A DNA stretch of 64,000 bases from Acidobacteriota bacterium (GTDB lineage: Bacteria > Acidobacteriota > Vicinamibacteria > Vicinamibacterales > SCN-69-37), in NCBI GenBank assembly GCA_947467605.1, contig CANIII010000019.1:34447-98446 (forward strand). Direction: 5' to 3'. Every line of letters begins with the position of its first letter. The stretch's first letter is position 1. The notes under the pieces are model-generated. The model worked only from the letters and a program-made list of their open reading frames with translations, was not told where the DNA came from and did no database searches. Positions 29,264 to 38,312 of this stretch are shown here, piece after piece. The position numbers and the translations under genes are program-made.

Positions 29264-30144
29264 TTGACCGTCCCGGTGTCGTAGCCGGATCGCGTGCGCA
29301 CCTGCAGTGAACGTCCGGCATCGTCGACGACACGGACGTTGATCGAGTGTGAGGTGTTCTTTGATGACGTCGCTGCGGGAACGAAGCCGATGGTGTATTG
29401 CTCACGCAGATCTGTTGCGATTTGCGCGAAGGCTCCCGCAATGACCTCGCGCGTCGCGGGAAAGTAGGCCATGCCGCCGCTGTCGCGGCAAAGCCGTTTG
29501 AGAATCTCCGGATCTTCGTCCTGATAGTCGGCGCCGATCAATCCAATGCCGTAGATTACGGCTTGGGATTGCCTCACCAGGTCACGCAGTTGTCCGTATT
29601 TCAGGCGGCTCGCGTTGTCGCCACCGTCGCTCACAACGACCAGCGCCTTGCGCTCGGCCCGTCCGGGCACGAGTCGTCGCAGCGCCTCAGCGACTGCGTC
29701 GTAGAGTGCCGTGGATCCGCCCGGGATCAGGGCGCCCAGCGCGGTGTCCAGGTCACTGGCGTCCCGCGTGAAGGTCTTGCCGCCGCGCAGCGGCAGCACG
29801 CGGATCTCGTCGTTGAAACCGACGGCAAACATCTCATCGTCGGCGTGGCCGGACCGCGCAAAGGCTGCGGCGGCCGCGTTCACAGATCGCAGCTTCGGCC
29901 CCATGCTTTGACTGTGGTCAACCACGAGGCCAATGGTCATCGGCACTTCTCCGCCGCGGAATAGCGCGATCGACCGGAGGGCGCCGTCATCGAACACGCG
30001 GAAGTGATCCGCGGTGAGCCCCACCACGCTGTGCCCACGTGCGTCTGTCACTGTCACCGGCAGCACCACCATCTCCGTGCGAACGGAGAACGTAGCCTGC
30101 AGGGCAACGACGAGACACACGAGCACGCGCATGGCAGGGCCCAT
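29260..30144 (-). CDS. Secreted VWA-domain protein
   Basis: A 294-residue protein with a signal sequence (VLVCLVVALQATFS). A beta domain starts VVLPVTVTDARGHSVVGLTADHFRVFDDG, as in the VWA-related proteins common in Acidobacteria. The von Willebrand A domain has the metal site D76-x-S78-x-S80 in VVDHSQSMG, the Thr in GGSTALYDAV and Asp in VVSDGGDN, so the MIDAS looks complete. It has no LPxTG motif of its own. An internal ATG at 30132 is a possible start. It is coupled to the downstream sortase (ATGA). Confidence 0.88.
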   Translation of the reverse strand: MGPAMRVLVCLVVALQATFSVRTEMVVLPVTVTDARGHSVVGLTADHFRVFDDGALRSIALFRGGEVPMTIGLVVDHSQSMGPKLRSVNAAAAAFARSGHADDEMFAVGFNDEIRVLPLRGGKTFTRDASDLDTALGALIPGGSTALYDAVAEALRRLVPGRAERKALVVVSDGGDNASRLKYGQLRDLVRQSQAVIYGIGLIGADYQDEDPEILKRLCRDSGGMAYFPATREVIAGAFAQIATDLREQYTIGFVPAATSSKNTSHSINVRVVDDAGRSLQVRTRSGYDTGTVK

Positions 30145-30153
30145 CGTGTGGTG

Positions 30154-30858
30154 TTAGCGCGCAGTGCGCGTCGCGAGCGAGCGGCGCAGCATCAGGCCGA
30201 GTGCAAAGAGGCCGAAGCCGAACAGCGCAATCGTTGGTAGATTGCTCGCCGTGCGCGGCAGGGTCTTACGCGGCTCGGCGTTGACCATCGCCGCGTGATC
30301 CATCGGCGTCATCTGAATCGTCGTGAGCGGCATCTCTTTGTTCTCTGGCGTGATCGCCACGAGTTCAGCGGCGGTCAACGCCTCCATCTTCTGGTCCACG
30401 TAGACGATGTCGTTTGCCGCGGGAACGACCACGTGCGAGGTCGCGGCCAATTCACGGGCGCGCGTCTTCGAATAGACCAGTTCCTGGCCGACGATCTGGC
30501 CCGGGTAGAACCAGGCGCGGATCGGCTGCGGTTTGCCGGCGGCCACTTCCGTGAACTTGATCACGGTCTCTTCGGTGGCCTTGAGCCGGTAGTCCGGAAT
30601 CGCGAGGACGAGCGCGATGAGCTTCGTGCCGGCCTGATCGAAGATCTGGACGACGTGCCGGTTCATGCCGGAGTCGTGGAGTTCGAAGGTGTAGGTGCCC
30701 GCCGGCAGGATTTTGCCCGGCACTTCGACCGGCTGTGAGAAGGTCATCACGGTGCGGTTGTTGAGTGCGGTCTGCGCGTTGGCGGTCGATGCTGCACCGA
30801 GAACGCCGAGAGTGACCAGTGAACCCGCGATTGCGAGCCGAACCATGTGCTTCATCAT
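30154..30858 (-). CDS. Exported protein with LPxTG-like C-terminal sorting signal
   Basis: A 234-residue protein with a signal peptide (MVRLAIAGSLVTLGVLGAAS near the start) and a beta-rich domain (VPGKILPAGTYTFELHDSG). The C-terminus is a complete cell-wall-sorting-like signal: LPRTA at about 200-204, a hydrophobic helix (TIALFGFGLFALGLML) and a basic tail (RRSLATRTAR). It is the only such protein here and is directly upstream of the VWA and sortase genes, so it is the likely sortase substrate. AGAGG precedes ATG 30858; 30855 is an equal choice. Confidence 0.8.
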   Translation of the reverse strand: MMKHMVRLAIAGSLVTLGVLGAASTANAQTALNNRTVMTFSQPVEVPGKILPAGTYTFELHDSGMNRHVVQIFDQAGTKLIALVLAIPDYRLKATEETVIKFTEVAAGKPQPIRAWFYPGQIVGQELVYSKTRARELAATSHVVVPAANDIVYVDQKMEALTAAELVAITPENKEMPLTTIQMTPMDHAAMVNAEPRKTLPRTASNLPTIALFGFGLFALGLMLRRSLATRTAR

Positions 30859-30953
30859 CAGTTGTTGCCTCTGAAGCAGCGTAGAGGGCTCGGCGCGAGA
30901 TGTCTGTGCTGTTGGACACAGCACTGCTGCGTCGCGGTGAAGCAGCGGAAGCT

Positions 30954-30993
30954 CAAATAGAAAACGGGCGGTGCGACTATCCGCACCACCCGT
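30954..30993 (-). terminator. Rho-independent terminator of the small lipoprotein gene
   Basis: On the minus strand a 12-bp stem (30993-30982 with 30975-30964, one G-U pair) and a 6-nt loop are followed by TTTTCTATTT. It lies 27 bp after the stop of the gene at 31021-31440. Confidence 0.75.
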
Positions 30994-31020
30994 GGGTATT
31001 CCGTATCTCGTCGTGCTTGG

Positions 31021-31440
31021 TTACTTCTTGTCGAAGCTGGCGGCTGTGATCGCGCCGGTCATCGCCGGAGTACCCGGTGCACCGAGGGAGAACGTGCCGG
31101 TCCCCGTGAGCTTCCCGCTCACGAGTTTGAGGTCAAACTTCAGATCGGTCGTCGCGCCGGCCTTCGTCTCCTTCGCGGAGACGCTGACGGCGTCGCCGGT
31201 CATGGTGCCGGTCAGCGGCATCTGCTCAGCCGGTTTGTCCGCATCGCCGACGCTGCCCGTCAGGTTGTTGCCGTCCTGCTTCAGGGTCATCGACATCGGC
31301 CCGTCGCTCTTGTTGCCCTTGCCGTCGTCCATCGTCACCTTGCCGACCCACGTGCCGCTAACGTTTGAGGCTCCGCCGCATGAAGACGCGATGACGCACA
31401 GAACAGCGACACCCATTGCACCAAATACACGCTTCATCAT
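31021..31440 (-). CDS. Small exported (lipo)protein
   Basis: A 139-residue protein with a lipoprotein-like signal (VAVLCVIASSCGG) and a beta-rich body (VSGTWVGKVTMDDGKGN; MTLKQDGNNLTGSV) like small secreted proteins common in Acidobacteria. The lipobox is imperfect (IASSC). GGAG precedes the ATG at 31440 by 6 bp; two further ATG codons are close by. Function unknown. Confidence 0.78.
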   Translation of the reverse strand: MMKRVFGAMGVAVLCVIASSCGGASNVSGTWVGKVTMDDGKGNKSDGPMSMTLKQDGNNLTGSVGDADKPAEQMPLTGTMTGDAVSVSAKETKAGATTDLKFDLKLVSGKLTGTGTFSLGAPGTPAMTGAITAASFDKK

Positions 31441-31604
31441 CGTCATCTCCTAATGTGCGCCAGGCCCTGGCGCGGTTGTGCTGTGGTTCTGTCAATCCGA
31501 CGGCGTGCACGGACATGAGCGTCCGTCCATGCAGCCCTCCGAAAGGGACCGTCAGTATAGTGCGGAAACGGCGCCTACCCTCTAGCGGTGGATGGCTGAA
31601 GCAT

Positions 31605-31636
31605 CAATGAAAAAGGCCACCGCGATGGGTGGCCTT
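31605..31636 (-). terminator. Rho-independent terminator of tRNA-fMet
   Basis: On the minus strand a perfect 9-bp stem AAGGCCACC/GGTGGCCTT with a 6-nt loop is followed by TTTCA. It lies 11 bp past the tRNA 3' end. Confidence 0.85.
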
Positions 31637-31646
31637 CTTGAAGAGT

Positions 31647-31724
<78 letters not shown>

Positions 31725-31781
31725 ACAGGTGAACTTAGATCCTACCATAAGCGCGCGCTCGATCGCCTATTCTGTAGAGCC

Positions 31782-32690
31782 ATGTCCGGTCTTGCCGCCA
31801 TCTTTGCCGCCGATATCCTGCCTATTCTGTTGATCGCAACGGTCGGATATCTGCTGGCCCAATACGCAGGCGCTCAGGTCAAAACGGTCAGCAGTGTCGC
31901 GTTCTACGCGCTGATCCCCTGCCTCATCTTCCATCTGCTGGTGACTTCCACTGTGAGCGGCCGCGAGGTGTCGCAGATGATGCTGGCCGCTGTCCTCGTG
32001 ATCACCGCGATGGCCGTTGTCGGACTCATCGCCGGACGAGCGCTGAAACTCTCGCGCTCGGAGACGAGCGCATTTCTGCTCGTCGTGATGTTCTCGAACG
32101 GCGGCAACTACGGACTGCCGCTCGTGTCATTCGCCTTCGGTCCCGTCGCACTGGCGCACGCGACAGTGTTCTTTGTCACCGGCAGCGTGCTGACCTTCAC
32201 ACTCGGAGGCTTTCTCGCTGCGGCCGGACGACGATCGTTTCGTGCCGCGGTGATCGGTGTGCTGAATATGCCCGTGATCTACGGAGCACTCGCCGCCGTC
32301 ATCGTGATCAACACGGGCGTCCATGTGCCGGACGCGATCATGCGACCGATCACGCTGCTCAACAACGCGTCGCTGCCGACGATGATCCTGATTCTCGGGA
32401 TGCAGCTGCAGCGCGCGACACTGCCGAAGCGCCCGGGCGTGGCCGTCGCCGCTGTGGCCGTGTCGTTGCTCGTGACGCCCTTCATCGCGCTCGCGCTGAC
32501 CCACTGGCTCGGCATCACCGGCCCCGCACGCCAGGCCGCCGTGATCCTGTCATCCATGCCCGTCGCCGTCAGCACGACCATCATGGCCATTCAATACGAC
32601 ATCGAACCAGACCTCGTCACAAGCACCGTGTTCCTATCGACGATCCTCAGCCCGCTGACCCTCGCGCCGCTGATCGCGTATCTGGGCTAA
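31782..32690 (+). CDS. AEC-family (auxin efflux carrier-like) transporter
   Basis: A 302-residue inner-membrane carrier with about ten hydrophobic helices. It has the family features FYALIPCLIFHLL, FSNGGNYGLPL in the first half, and SSMPVAVSTTIMAIQYD followed by STVFLSTILSPLTLAPLIAYL at the end. Substrate unknown. It stands alone and is followed by a large palindromic repeat. Confidence 0.9.
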   Translation: MSGLAAIFAADILPILLIATVGYLLAQYAGAQVKTVSSVAFYALIPCLIFHLLVTSTVSGREVSQMMLAAVLVITAMAVVGLIAGRALKLSRSETSAFLLVVMFSNGGNYGLPLVSFAFGPVALAHATVFFVTGSVLTFTLGGFLAAAGRRSFRAAVIGVLNMPVIYGALAAVIVINTGVHVPDAIMRPITLLNNASLPTMILILGMQLQRATLPKRPGVAVAAVAVSLLVTPFIALALTHWLGITGPARQAAVILSSMPVAVSTTIMAIQYDIEPDLVTSTVFLSTILSPLTLAPLIAYLG

Positions 32691-32704
32691 GGCAAAAACC
32701 ACGC

Positions 32705-32792
32705 CACCGTGAAGAACGTGAAGGACATGAAGACAGCTTTTCAGAAAGCCTTTTGAAAAACCGTCTTTACGTCCTTTACGTCCTTCACGGTG
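32705..32792. repeat. Large imperfect inverted repeat with internal GTGAAGGAC-like units
   Basis: Arms 32705-32734 and 32763-32792 are 30 bp each and match at 26 positions around a 28-bp centre. Each arm is built from degenerate repeats of a 9-mer resembling GTGAAGGAC. It sits between two convergent genes and may serve as a two-way terminator or be a dispersed repeat. Confidence 0.75.
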
Positions 32793-32802
32793 AATCCTGC
32801 TC

Positions 32803-35800
32803 TTACTTGATAATCAGTCCCTTGCCCGCAAACGCCGCGTTGAACGCCGGGATCGTCGTGGCCTTGTACTTATCCATCTCGAGCTTGGCCTTCGCGATCT
32901 GTCCTTCGATCATCGTCGTCACCTGATACTGCACGTCGGTGGGCTTCCAATCGACGCCGCCGGCTTCGTCGCTCGCACCCTGACCCACGGCACCGCTGAG
33001 CCAGATCAAGTTCATGTAGACCTTGTAAGCTTCCGGGAAGTACTTGTCGTCGCTGTGAATTTCTGAGCGGCTGACCAGCTGCATCTCGGTATCCCAGAGC
33101 TGCTTGTCGAGTTCGCCGAGCACGTTCAAGGCCGATGTGTCACCTGCCTTGGCCTTCTTCTGGTCCTCGATCTGCTTTCGCCACAGCTCGAGCTCGTTGA
33201 CCATCGTCGCCGACTTGTTGATGTCGTCACGCAGACGCACCTGCAGCTTCGTCGACGCCACCAGATCGGCTTCGCTCGCCACCACTGCCGGATCCTTCAA
33301 CACATCAAACTTCTGCGACATCGCCTGGCCATCTACCGTGAGACGCACCGTGTACTTGCCCGGTGCCGCCATCGGCACGCCGGTCGTCGGCGTGATACCC
33401 CAGTGTGTAATTCGGCGCGTGTCGGTGCCTTGGAAACGCGGCTCCTCCCAAATGTGCGGATTGTCGGGCGGCGTCGTCTTCAACGCCACCTGAAGCGGCG
33501 CCTCGTAGCGCAGATCCCAGTTCGCGCCGTTGATCCCGGCCTTGCCGGGCACCATCATCGTGCGGATCACGGCACCGGTCGCGTCCAGGATTTCCATCTT
33601 CAGCGGTGCTGCCGCATCCTTTGCGAGCGAGAACACGAAGTGCGGACGACCGGCCTGCGTGAACACGCTGCGTGCGAGGCGATATACCGGCGCCGGCTCG
33701 TAGAGTTTGTCCGCGCCCGTCGGAAACGACGTCTGCCCCGTCTGCTCGAGCGACGTGATGTTCGGCAGGATGTAGAGACCCCGACCGTAGGTCGAGATGG
33801 CCACGTCATGGAAGTTCTTCTGCACGGTGATCCAGCCCACCGGAGCGGACGGGAGACCTTCCTTGAAGTGCGTCCACGTCTGCCCGTCGTTCATCGAGTA
33901 GTAGAACGCGTGGCCCGTGCCGGCAAAGAGCATGCCCTTCTTGTTGGGATTTTCCGCAATCGACAAGGTGTAGTCGAGTGGGCTCTCGCTCGGGATGTTG
34001 CCGGTGATGCTCTTCCACGTCGCGCCGAAATCTGTCGTCTTGAACAGGTACGGCTTGCGATCGTCCATGAGGTGCTTGTCAACCGCAATGTAGGCCGTGC
34101 CCGCGTCAAACACCGACGGCGAGATCTGCGAGATCGTGCTCCACGCCGGGAGTCCGGTCACATTCTTTGTGATGTCAACCCACGTCGCCTTCGGCATGTT
34201 CGACGTCTTCGTCATCCACAGCTTGCCGTCGTTCGTGCCGGCCCAGAGCAGGCCGCGCTGCACGGTGGACGGCGCGATCGACCACACCACTTCTCCGCTC
34301 CACTGGCCAAGGTTGTCGCCAACGAGGCCGCCGTTCGAGACGATGCGCGATGGGTCTTTCGTTGAGAGGTCGGGGCTGAACTCTGTCCAGGTCGTACCGC
34401 TGTTCGAGGTCGCGAAGATCAGCTGGCAGCCGTAGTAGACCTTGCCGTCGAACGGATCGACCGCGATGGGCGCCGTCCAATGGCAACGGTACTTCGCGTC
34501 GTTTGGCGCCGAGTCGAGCGTGATCAGCCACGGCTCGATCGAGTGCGCCGTGTTGGTGCGCGCATCCCACTTCGTCACCTTGTTGCCGTAGCAGGTCGCC
34601 CACACGATGTCGGCGTTCTTCGGATCAGGAATCGTGAAGCCGGACTCGCAGCCACCAATGTTCGGCTGCCACGCGAGCGTCGGCCCACCACCGCGGCCGC
34701 CACCGCCTCCGCCGCCACCGCGCGCCCCGCGCCCAGCGGCTGCCGCCGCCGCTGCTGCCGCGTTCACGCCCATTTCCTGCATCTTGCTGCCGACCGGCAA
34801 TACGCCATTCGCCGTGTCTTCCGACACCGTCATCGGACCGCGCATCGTGCCGTCGTCCTGCCGGTTGCTGTAGATCCAGTACGGCACACGGTTATCGGTC
34901 GCGATGTGGTACATCTGCCCGTTCGGCAGCGAGACATTCGTCGTCGCCGGCGTCGCGCCCTTGCCATGCGCCAACTGCGCGCCGCCGTCCGACGTCAGCG
35001 CGTAGCGGCCGTCGATCTTCGAGTCCATCCAGATGTCGTGGCAATCGCCGCAGCTGATGTTGCCCACGTTGGGCATGTTGCCGCCGTTGCCACTGAAGTT
35101 CTTGCCGCCGTCGATCGAACGATGGTGGCTACTGCTCGAGATCAACACGTCGTCTGCGTTGAACGGGTTCACGTTGATGCGGATGTAGTAGCCGGCGCGA
35201 CCGATCAGTGACCGGTCCCAGCTCGTGACATTCCACGTCGTGCCGCCGTCGTCTGAGCGCCACACCGAACCTTGATCCTTCGTCTGCATCAGCGCATACA
35301 CGCGCATGCCGTTGGACGGCGCGATCATGATGTCGACCTTGCCGATCGGATCCTTCGGGAGGCCTGCCGCGACGACGTGCTTGAACGTGTCGCCGCCATC
35401 CTTGGATTCGTAAATGCCGCCGCCGGGTTTGGCTGCGGTGAATTCGCCCCACGTCTGCGTGGTGATCTGCCACGTGCCAGCGAACATGTGGTTTGGGTTT
35501 TTCGGATCGAGCGTCAGACCGGAGCAACCTGTATCGGGGTTCACAAACAGCGTCTGCTTCCACGTCGCGCCGCCGTCGGTCGTTTTGAATACGCCACGTT
35601 CTTGCTGCGGGCCATTGGTTCGGCCCACCGCACACACGTACACGATGTTGGCGTTGGTGGGATGAACCAGCACACGGGCAATGCGCCCCGTGTCTTTCAG
35701 CCCCATGTTCTTCCAGGTCGCGCCGGCGTCGTTGCTCTTGTAGACGCCGTCGCCCATCACGTCGACGTAGCGAATCAACCACGCCTCACCGGTCCCGGCC

Positions 35801-36201
35801 CACACTTGGTTCGGATCGCTGTCTGCGATTGCCAGTGCGCCGATCGCCTGCACCGGCTGATCGTCGAACACCGGCTTGAACGTGGTGCCGCCGTCAACCG
35901 TCTTGAAGACGCCGCCCGAGGCATTGCCGAGGTAGTAGGTCTTGGGATCGCCGTTGACGCCAACGACGGCCGAGATGCGTCCTGCGGCCGCTGGACCCAT
36001 GTAACGGAACTTGAGCGGCTCAGGCGGCGCGACCGCGACCGGTCCACCGCCACCACCGCGGCCTTGCTCTTCTTCAACAACCTGCTGATCGCGTTCTTGC
36101 GCGCGAACGACAATGGAACGAACGGGCAGCGCAACAGCAACGAGCGCAGCCGCAGCCAAACCCAAGACGAGTTTTCGATGTGAGGAGATGTGGGTACTCA
36201 T
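32803..36201 (-). CDS. Large secreted Asp-box (BNR/sortilin-like) beta-propeller protein
   Basis: A 1132-residue exported protein. It has a signal sequence (LVLGLAAAALVAVALPV) and then many Asp-box repeats S/T-x-D-G-G-x-T-W/F (VFKTVDGGTTF, VYKSNDAGATW, VFKTTDGGATW, VWRSDDGGTTW). These fold as tandem propellers, as in sortilin/VPS10-type and sialidase-like proteins. A low-complexity Ala/Gly stretch lies near residue 500. The C-terminal 250 residues form a beta domain followed by a helical region. Such proteins are common in Acidobacteria and Bacteroidota; the ligand is unknown and no glycosidase acid pair is evident. GGAGG precedes the ATG. Confidence 0.85.
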   Translation of the reverse strand: MSTHISSHRKLVLGLAAAALVAVALPVRSIVVRAQERDQQVVEEEQGRGGGGGPVAVAPPEPLKFRYMGPAAAGRISAVVGVNGDPKTYYLGNASGGVFKTVDGGTTFKPVFDDQPVQAIGALAIADSDPNQVWAGTGEAWLIRYVDVMGDGVYKSNDAGATWKNMGLKDTGRIARVLVHPTNANIVYVCAVGRTNGPQQERGVFKTTDGGATWKQTLFVNPDTGCSGLTLDPKNPNHMFAGTWQITTQTWGEFTAAKPGGGIYESKDGGDTFKHVVAAGLPKDPIGKVDIMIAPSNGMRVYALMQTKDQGSVWRSDDGGTTWNVTSWDRSLIGRAGYYIRINVNPFNADDVLISSSSHHRSIDGGKNFSGNGGNMPNVGNISCGDCHDIWMDSKIDGRYALTSDGGAQLAHGKGATPATTNVSLPNGQMYHIATDNRVPYWIYSNRQDDGTMRGPMTVSEDTANGVLPVGSKMQEMGVNAAAAAAAAAGRGARGGGGGGGGRGGGPTLAWQPNIGGCESGFTIPDPKNADIVWATCYGNKVTKWDARTNTAHSIEPWLITLDSAPNDAKYRCHWTAPIAVDPFDGKVYYGCQLIFATSNSGTTWTEFSPDLSTKDPSRIVSNGGLVGDNLGQWSGEVVWSIAPSTVQRGLLWAGTNDGKLWMTKTSNMPKATWVDITKNVTGLPAWSTISQISPSVFDAGTAYIAVDKHLMDDRKPYLFKTTDFGATWKSITGNIPSESPLDYTLSIAENPNKKGMLFAGTGHAFYYSMNDGQTWTHFKEGLPSAPVGWITVQKNFHDVAISTYGRGLYILPNITSLEQTGQTSFPTGADKLYEPAPVYRLARSVFTQAGRPHFVFSLAKDAAAPLKMEILDATGAVIRTMMVPGKAGINGANWDLRYEAPLQVALKTTPPDNPHIWEEPRFQGTDTRRITHWGITPTTGVPMAAPGKYTVRLTVDGQAMSQKFDVLKDPAVVASEADLVASTKLQVRLRDDINKSATMVNELELWRKQIEDQKKAKAGDTSALNVLGELDKQLWDTEMQLVSRSEIHSDDKYFPEAYKVYMNLIWLSGAVGQGASDEAGGVDWKPTDVQYQVTTMIEGQIAKAKLEMDKYKATTIPAFNAAFAGKGLIIK

Positions 36202-36296
36202 GCGTGCCCTCCGGGGCAGAAGAACCCCGGAAGTTTACACGAGATACGAGGGGTGGTAGCAGGTTGTCAGGTCATAAGACCCGACAGACTCCCCGT

Positions 36297-36851
36297 CTAA
36301 ATTCTGGGCAGCGTGACGCCGGTCTGCGCCTGGTACTTGCCCTTTTTGTCTTTGTAGGAGCGCTCGCAGGGCTCGTCGCTTTGGAAGAAGAGCACCTGGG
36401 CGATGCCTTCGTTCGCGTAGATCTTGGCGGGCAGTGGCGTCGTGTTCGAGATTTCGATCGTGACGTAGCCTTCCCACTCGGGTTCGAATGGCGTGACGTT
36501 CACGATGATGCCGCAGCGCGCGTAGGTCGACTTGCCGAGGCACACCGTGAGGACATCGCGCGGAATGCGAAAGTACTCAATCGTGCGCGCCAACGCAAAT
36601 GAGTTTGGCGGCACGATGCAGTGATCACCCTTGATGTCGACAAACGACCGCGGGTCAAAATTCTTGGGGTCGATCAGGCTGTTGTAGACGTTCGTGAAGA
36701 CTTTGAATTCGTCTGCCACGCGAATGTCGTAGCCGTAGGACGAGAGTCCGTACGACACGACGTCCGCGCGGATCTGGCCGTCCACAAACGGCTCGATCAT
36801 CTTGTGCTCCAGCGACATGCGCCGGATCCACTTGTCAGCCTTGATCGCCAC
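36297..36851 (-). CDS. dcd: dCTP deaminase
   Basis: Deaminates dCTP to dUTP, feeding thymidylate synthesis. It has 184 residues; the start is GTG at 36851 ([12 protein letters not shown]), with AGG upstream. Conserved blocks are [46 protein letters not shown] (only partly quoted: GKSTYARCG and the catalytic Glu in VTIEISN) and IAQVLFF. It lies 5 bp after ndk, so both nucleotide genes end the kor operon. The frame is open further upstream over ndk but without protein character. Confidence 0.95.
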   Translation of the reverse strand: MAIKADKWIRRMSLEHKMIEPFVDGQIRADVVSYGLSSYGYDIRVADEFKVFTNVYNSLIDPKNFDPRSFVDIKGDHCIVPPNSFALARTIEYFRIPRDVLTVCLGKSTYARCGIIVNVTPFEPEWEGYVTIEISNTTPLPAKIYANEGIAQVLFFQSDEPCERSYKDKKGKYQAQTGVTLPRI

Positions 36852-36856
36852 GAAAC

Positions 36857-37267
36857 CTAGAGTTCCATTCCGCGGAAGAAGTACCCGAGTTCGAACGCCG
36901 CCGTCTCCGGGGCATCCGAGCCGTGCGTCGCATTGTTGCCGATCGACATGCCGAAGTCGCGGCGGAGAGTGCCCGCATCGGCCTTCGCCGGATCGGTCGC
37001 GCCCATGGTGTCGCGCCACTTCTTGATCGCGTCCGGCGCCTCGAGGCACAGCAGCACGCACGGGCCCGAGGACATGAACTGCGTGAGTTCGCCGAAGAAC
37101 GGGCGCGCCGCATGCACGGCGTAGAACCCTTCCGCCTCTTTCAGGCTGAGGTGCTGCAAGCGCATGCCACGAATGGTGAAGCCCGCCGCTTCAATGCGCG
37201 CGAGGATCTGACCTGCTTTGCCCGACTTGACGGCGTCCGGCTTAACAATTGCAAACGTTCTTTCCAC
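36857..37267 (-). CDS. ndk: Nucleoside diphosphate kinase
   Basis: Balances NTP and dNTP pools by a phosphohistidine mechanism. It has 136 residues, with [12 protein letters not shown] at the N-terminus and the catalytic His in NATHGSDA. The start is GTG at 37267, sharing one base with the korB TAG. It is directly followed by dcd. Confidence 0.97.
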   Translation of the reverse strand: MERTFAIVKPDAVKSGKAGQILARIEAAGFTIRGMRLQHLSLKEAEGFYAVHAARPFFGELTQFMSSGPCVLLCLEAPDAIKKWRDTMGATDPAKADAGTLRRDFGMSIGNNATHGSDAPETAAFELGYFFRGMEL

Positions 37268-38310
37268 TATTTCAGTCCTTCCATGAGTTGATCCAGAACT
37301 GCCTTACCTGGCCGCGTCATTTCCTGCGGCAGGAATGCCAAGGGCGTGTCGACCGTGTTGAGCGCGGTCAGGAAGTCTTCTGCATCCGGCGCAACGTAGA
37401 ACACACCGGTCGCGAACTCGCCGCGTCGGGCGGTGTCGTGCAGGAGCTTGATCGCCGACATGCGGTCTGACGGGTTGTAGTCATCCGCGATCTTGCGGAG
37501 GAACAGATGCGAACCGTCGTGCATCTTCACATCGGTGGTCGATCCCGGCTCGTACTCGACGGTGATGTCGTCGAAATACGGCACGAACGTGACTTCACCG
37601 AGAACTTCGTCGTGATCCTTCACATACGCGTAGCTTTTGGTCGAGCCCTCGTGATCGTTGAAGGTCACGCAGGGTGAAATGACGTCGATCAGGCACGTGC
37701 CCTTGTGCGCGATCGCGGCCTTGAGGATGCCAAGGAGCTGCTTCTTGTCACCCGAGAATGAGCGCGCCACGAACGTCGCGCCAAGCTCAATCGCCAACGC
37801 GCACAGGTCGAGCGGCGGCAGATCGTTCACGACGCCGTTCTTCGCCTTCGAGCCCTGATCAGCCGTCGGTGAGAACTGGCCCTTGGTCAACCCGTAGCAG
37901 CCGTTGTCCTCGACGACGTAGATGATGGGCAGATTGCGACGCATCAGATGCATGAACTGTCCGGCGCCAATCGCGCCCGTGTCGCCGTCACCGCTGATGC
38001 CGATCGCCATCATCGTCTTGTTCGCCATCATGGCGCCGGTGGCGACCGACGGCATGCGTCCGTGCACCGAGTTGAAGCCGTGCGACTGGTTGAGGAAATA
38101 CGCCGGGCTCTTGCTCGAACAGCCGATGCCCGACAGTTTGAGCACCTTCTTCGCGTCGATGCCCATCTCGTAGAACGCATCGATGATGCGCTCGGTGATG
38201 GCGTTGTGGCCGCAGCCGGCGCAGAGCGTCGTCTTGCTGCCCCGATACTGCGAGAGTTCGAGACCGATACGGTTCGTCTTCTTGACTGGTGTTGCTGGTG
38301 CGTCACTCAT
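37267..38310 (-). CDS. korB: 2-oxoacid:ferredoxin oxidoreductase, beta subunit
   Basis: Thiamine-diphosphate subunit of the enzyme that oxidises 2-oxoglutarate to succinyl-CoA with ferredoxin. It has 347 residues. The Fe-S/TPP region has CAGCG at 30-34, GIGCSSK, and the TPP motif GDGD (107-110) with N136. It follows korA by 2 bp. 2-Oxoglutarate as substrate is inferred from the neighbouring sucCD. Confidence 0.93.
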   Translation of the reverse strand: MSDAPATPVKKTNRIGLELSQYRGSKTTLCAGCGHNAITERIIDAFYEMGIDAKKVLKLSGIGCSSKSPAYFLNQSHGFNSVHGRMPSVATGAMMANKTMMAIGISGDGDTGAIGAGQFMHLMRRNLPIIYVVEDNGCYGLTKGQFSPTADQGSKAKNGVVNDLPPLDLCALAIELGATFVARSFSGDKKQLLGILKAAIAHKGTCLIDVISPCVTFNDHEGSTKSYAYVKDHDEVLGEVTFVPYFDDITVEYEPGSTTDVKMHDGSHLFLRKIADDYNPSDRMSAIKLLHDTARRGEFATGVFYVAPDAEDFLTALNTVDTPLAFLPQEMTRPGKAVLDQLMEGLK

Positions 38311-38312
38311 GA

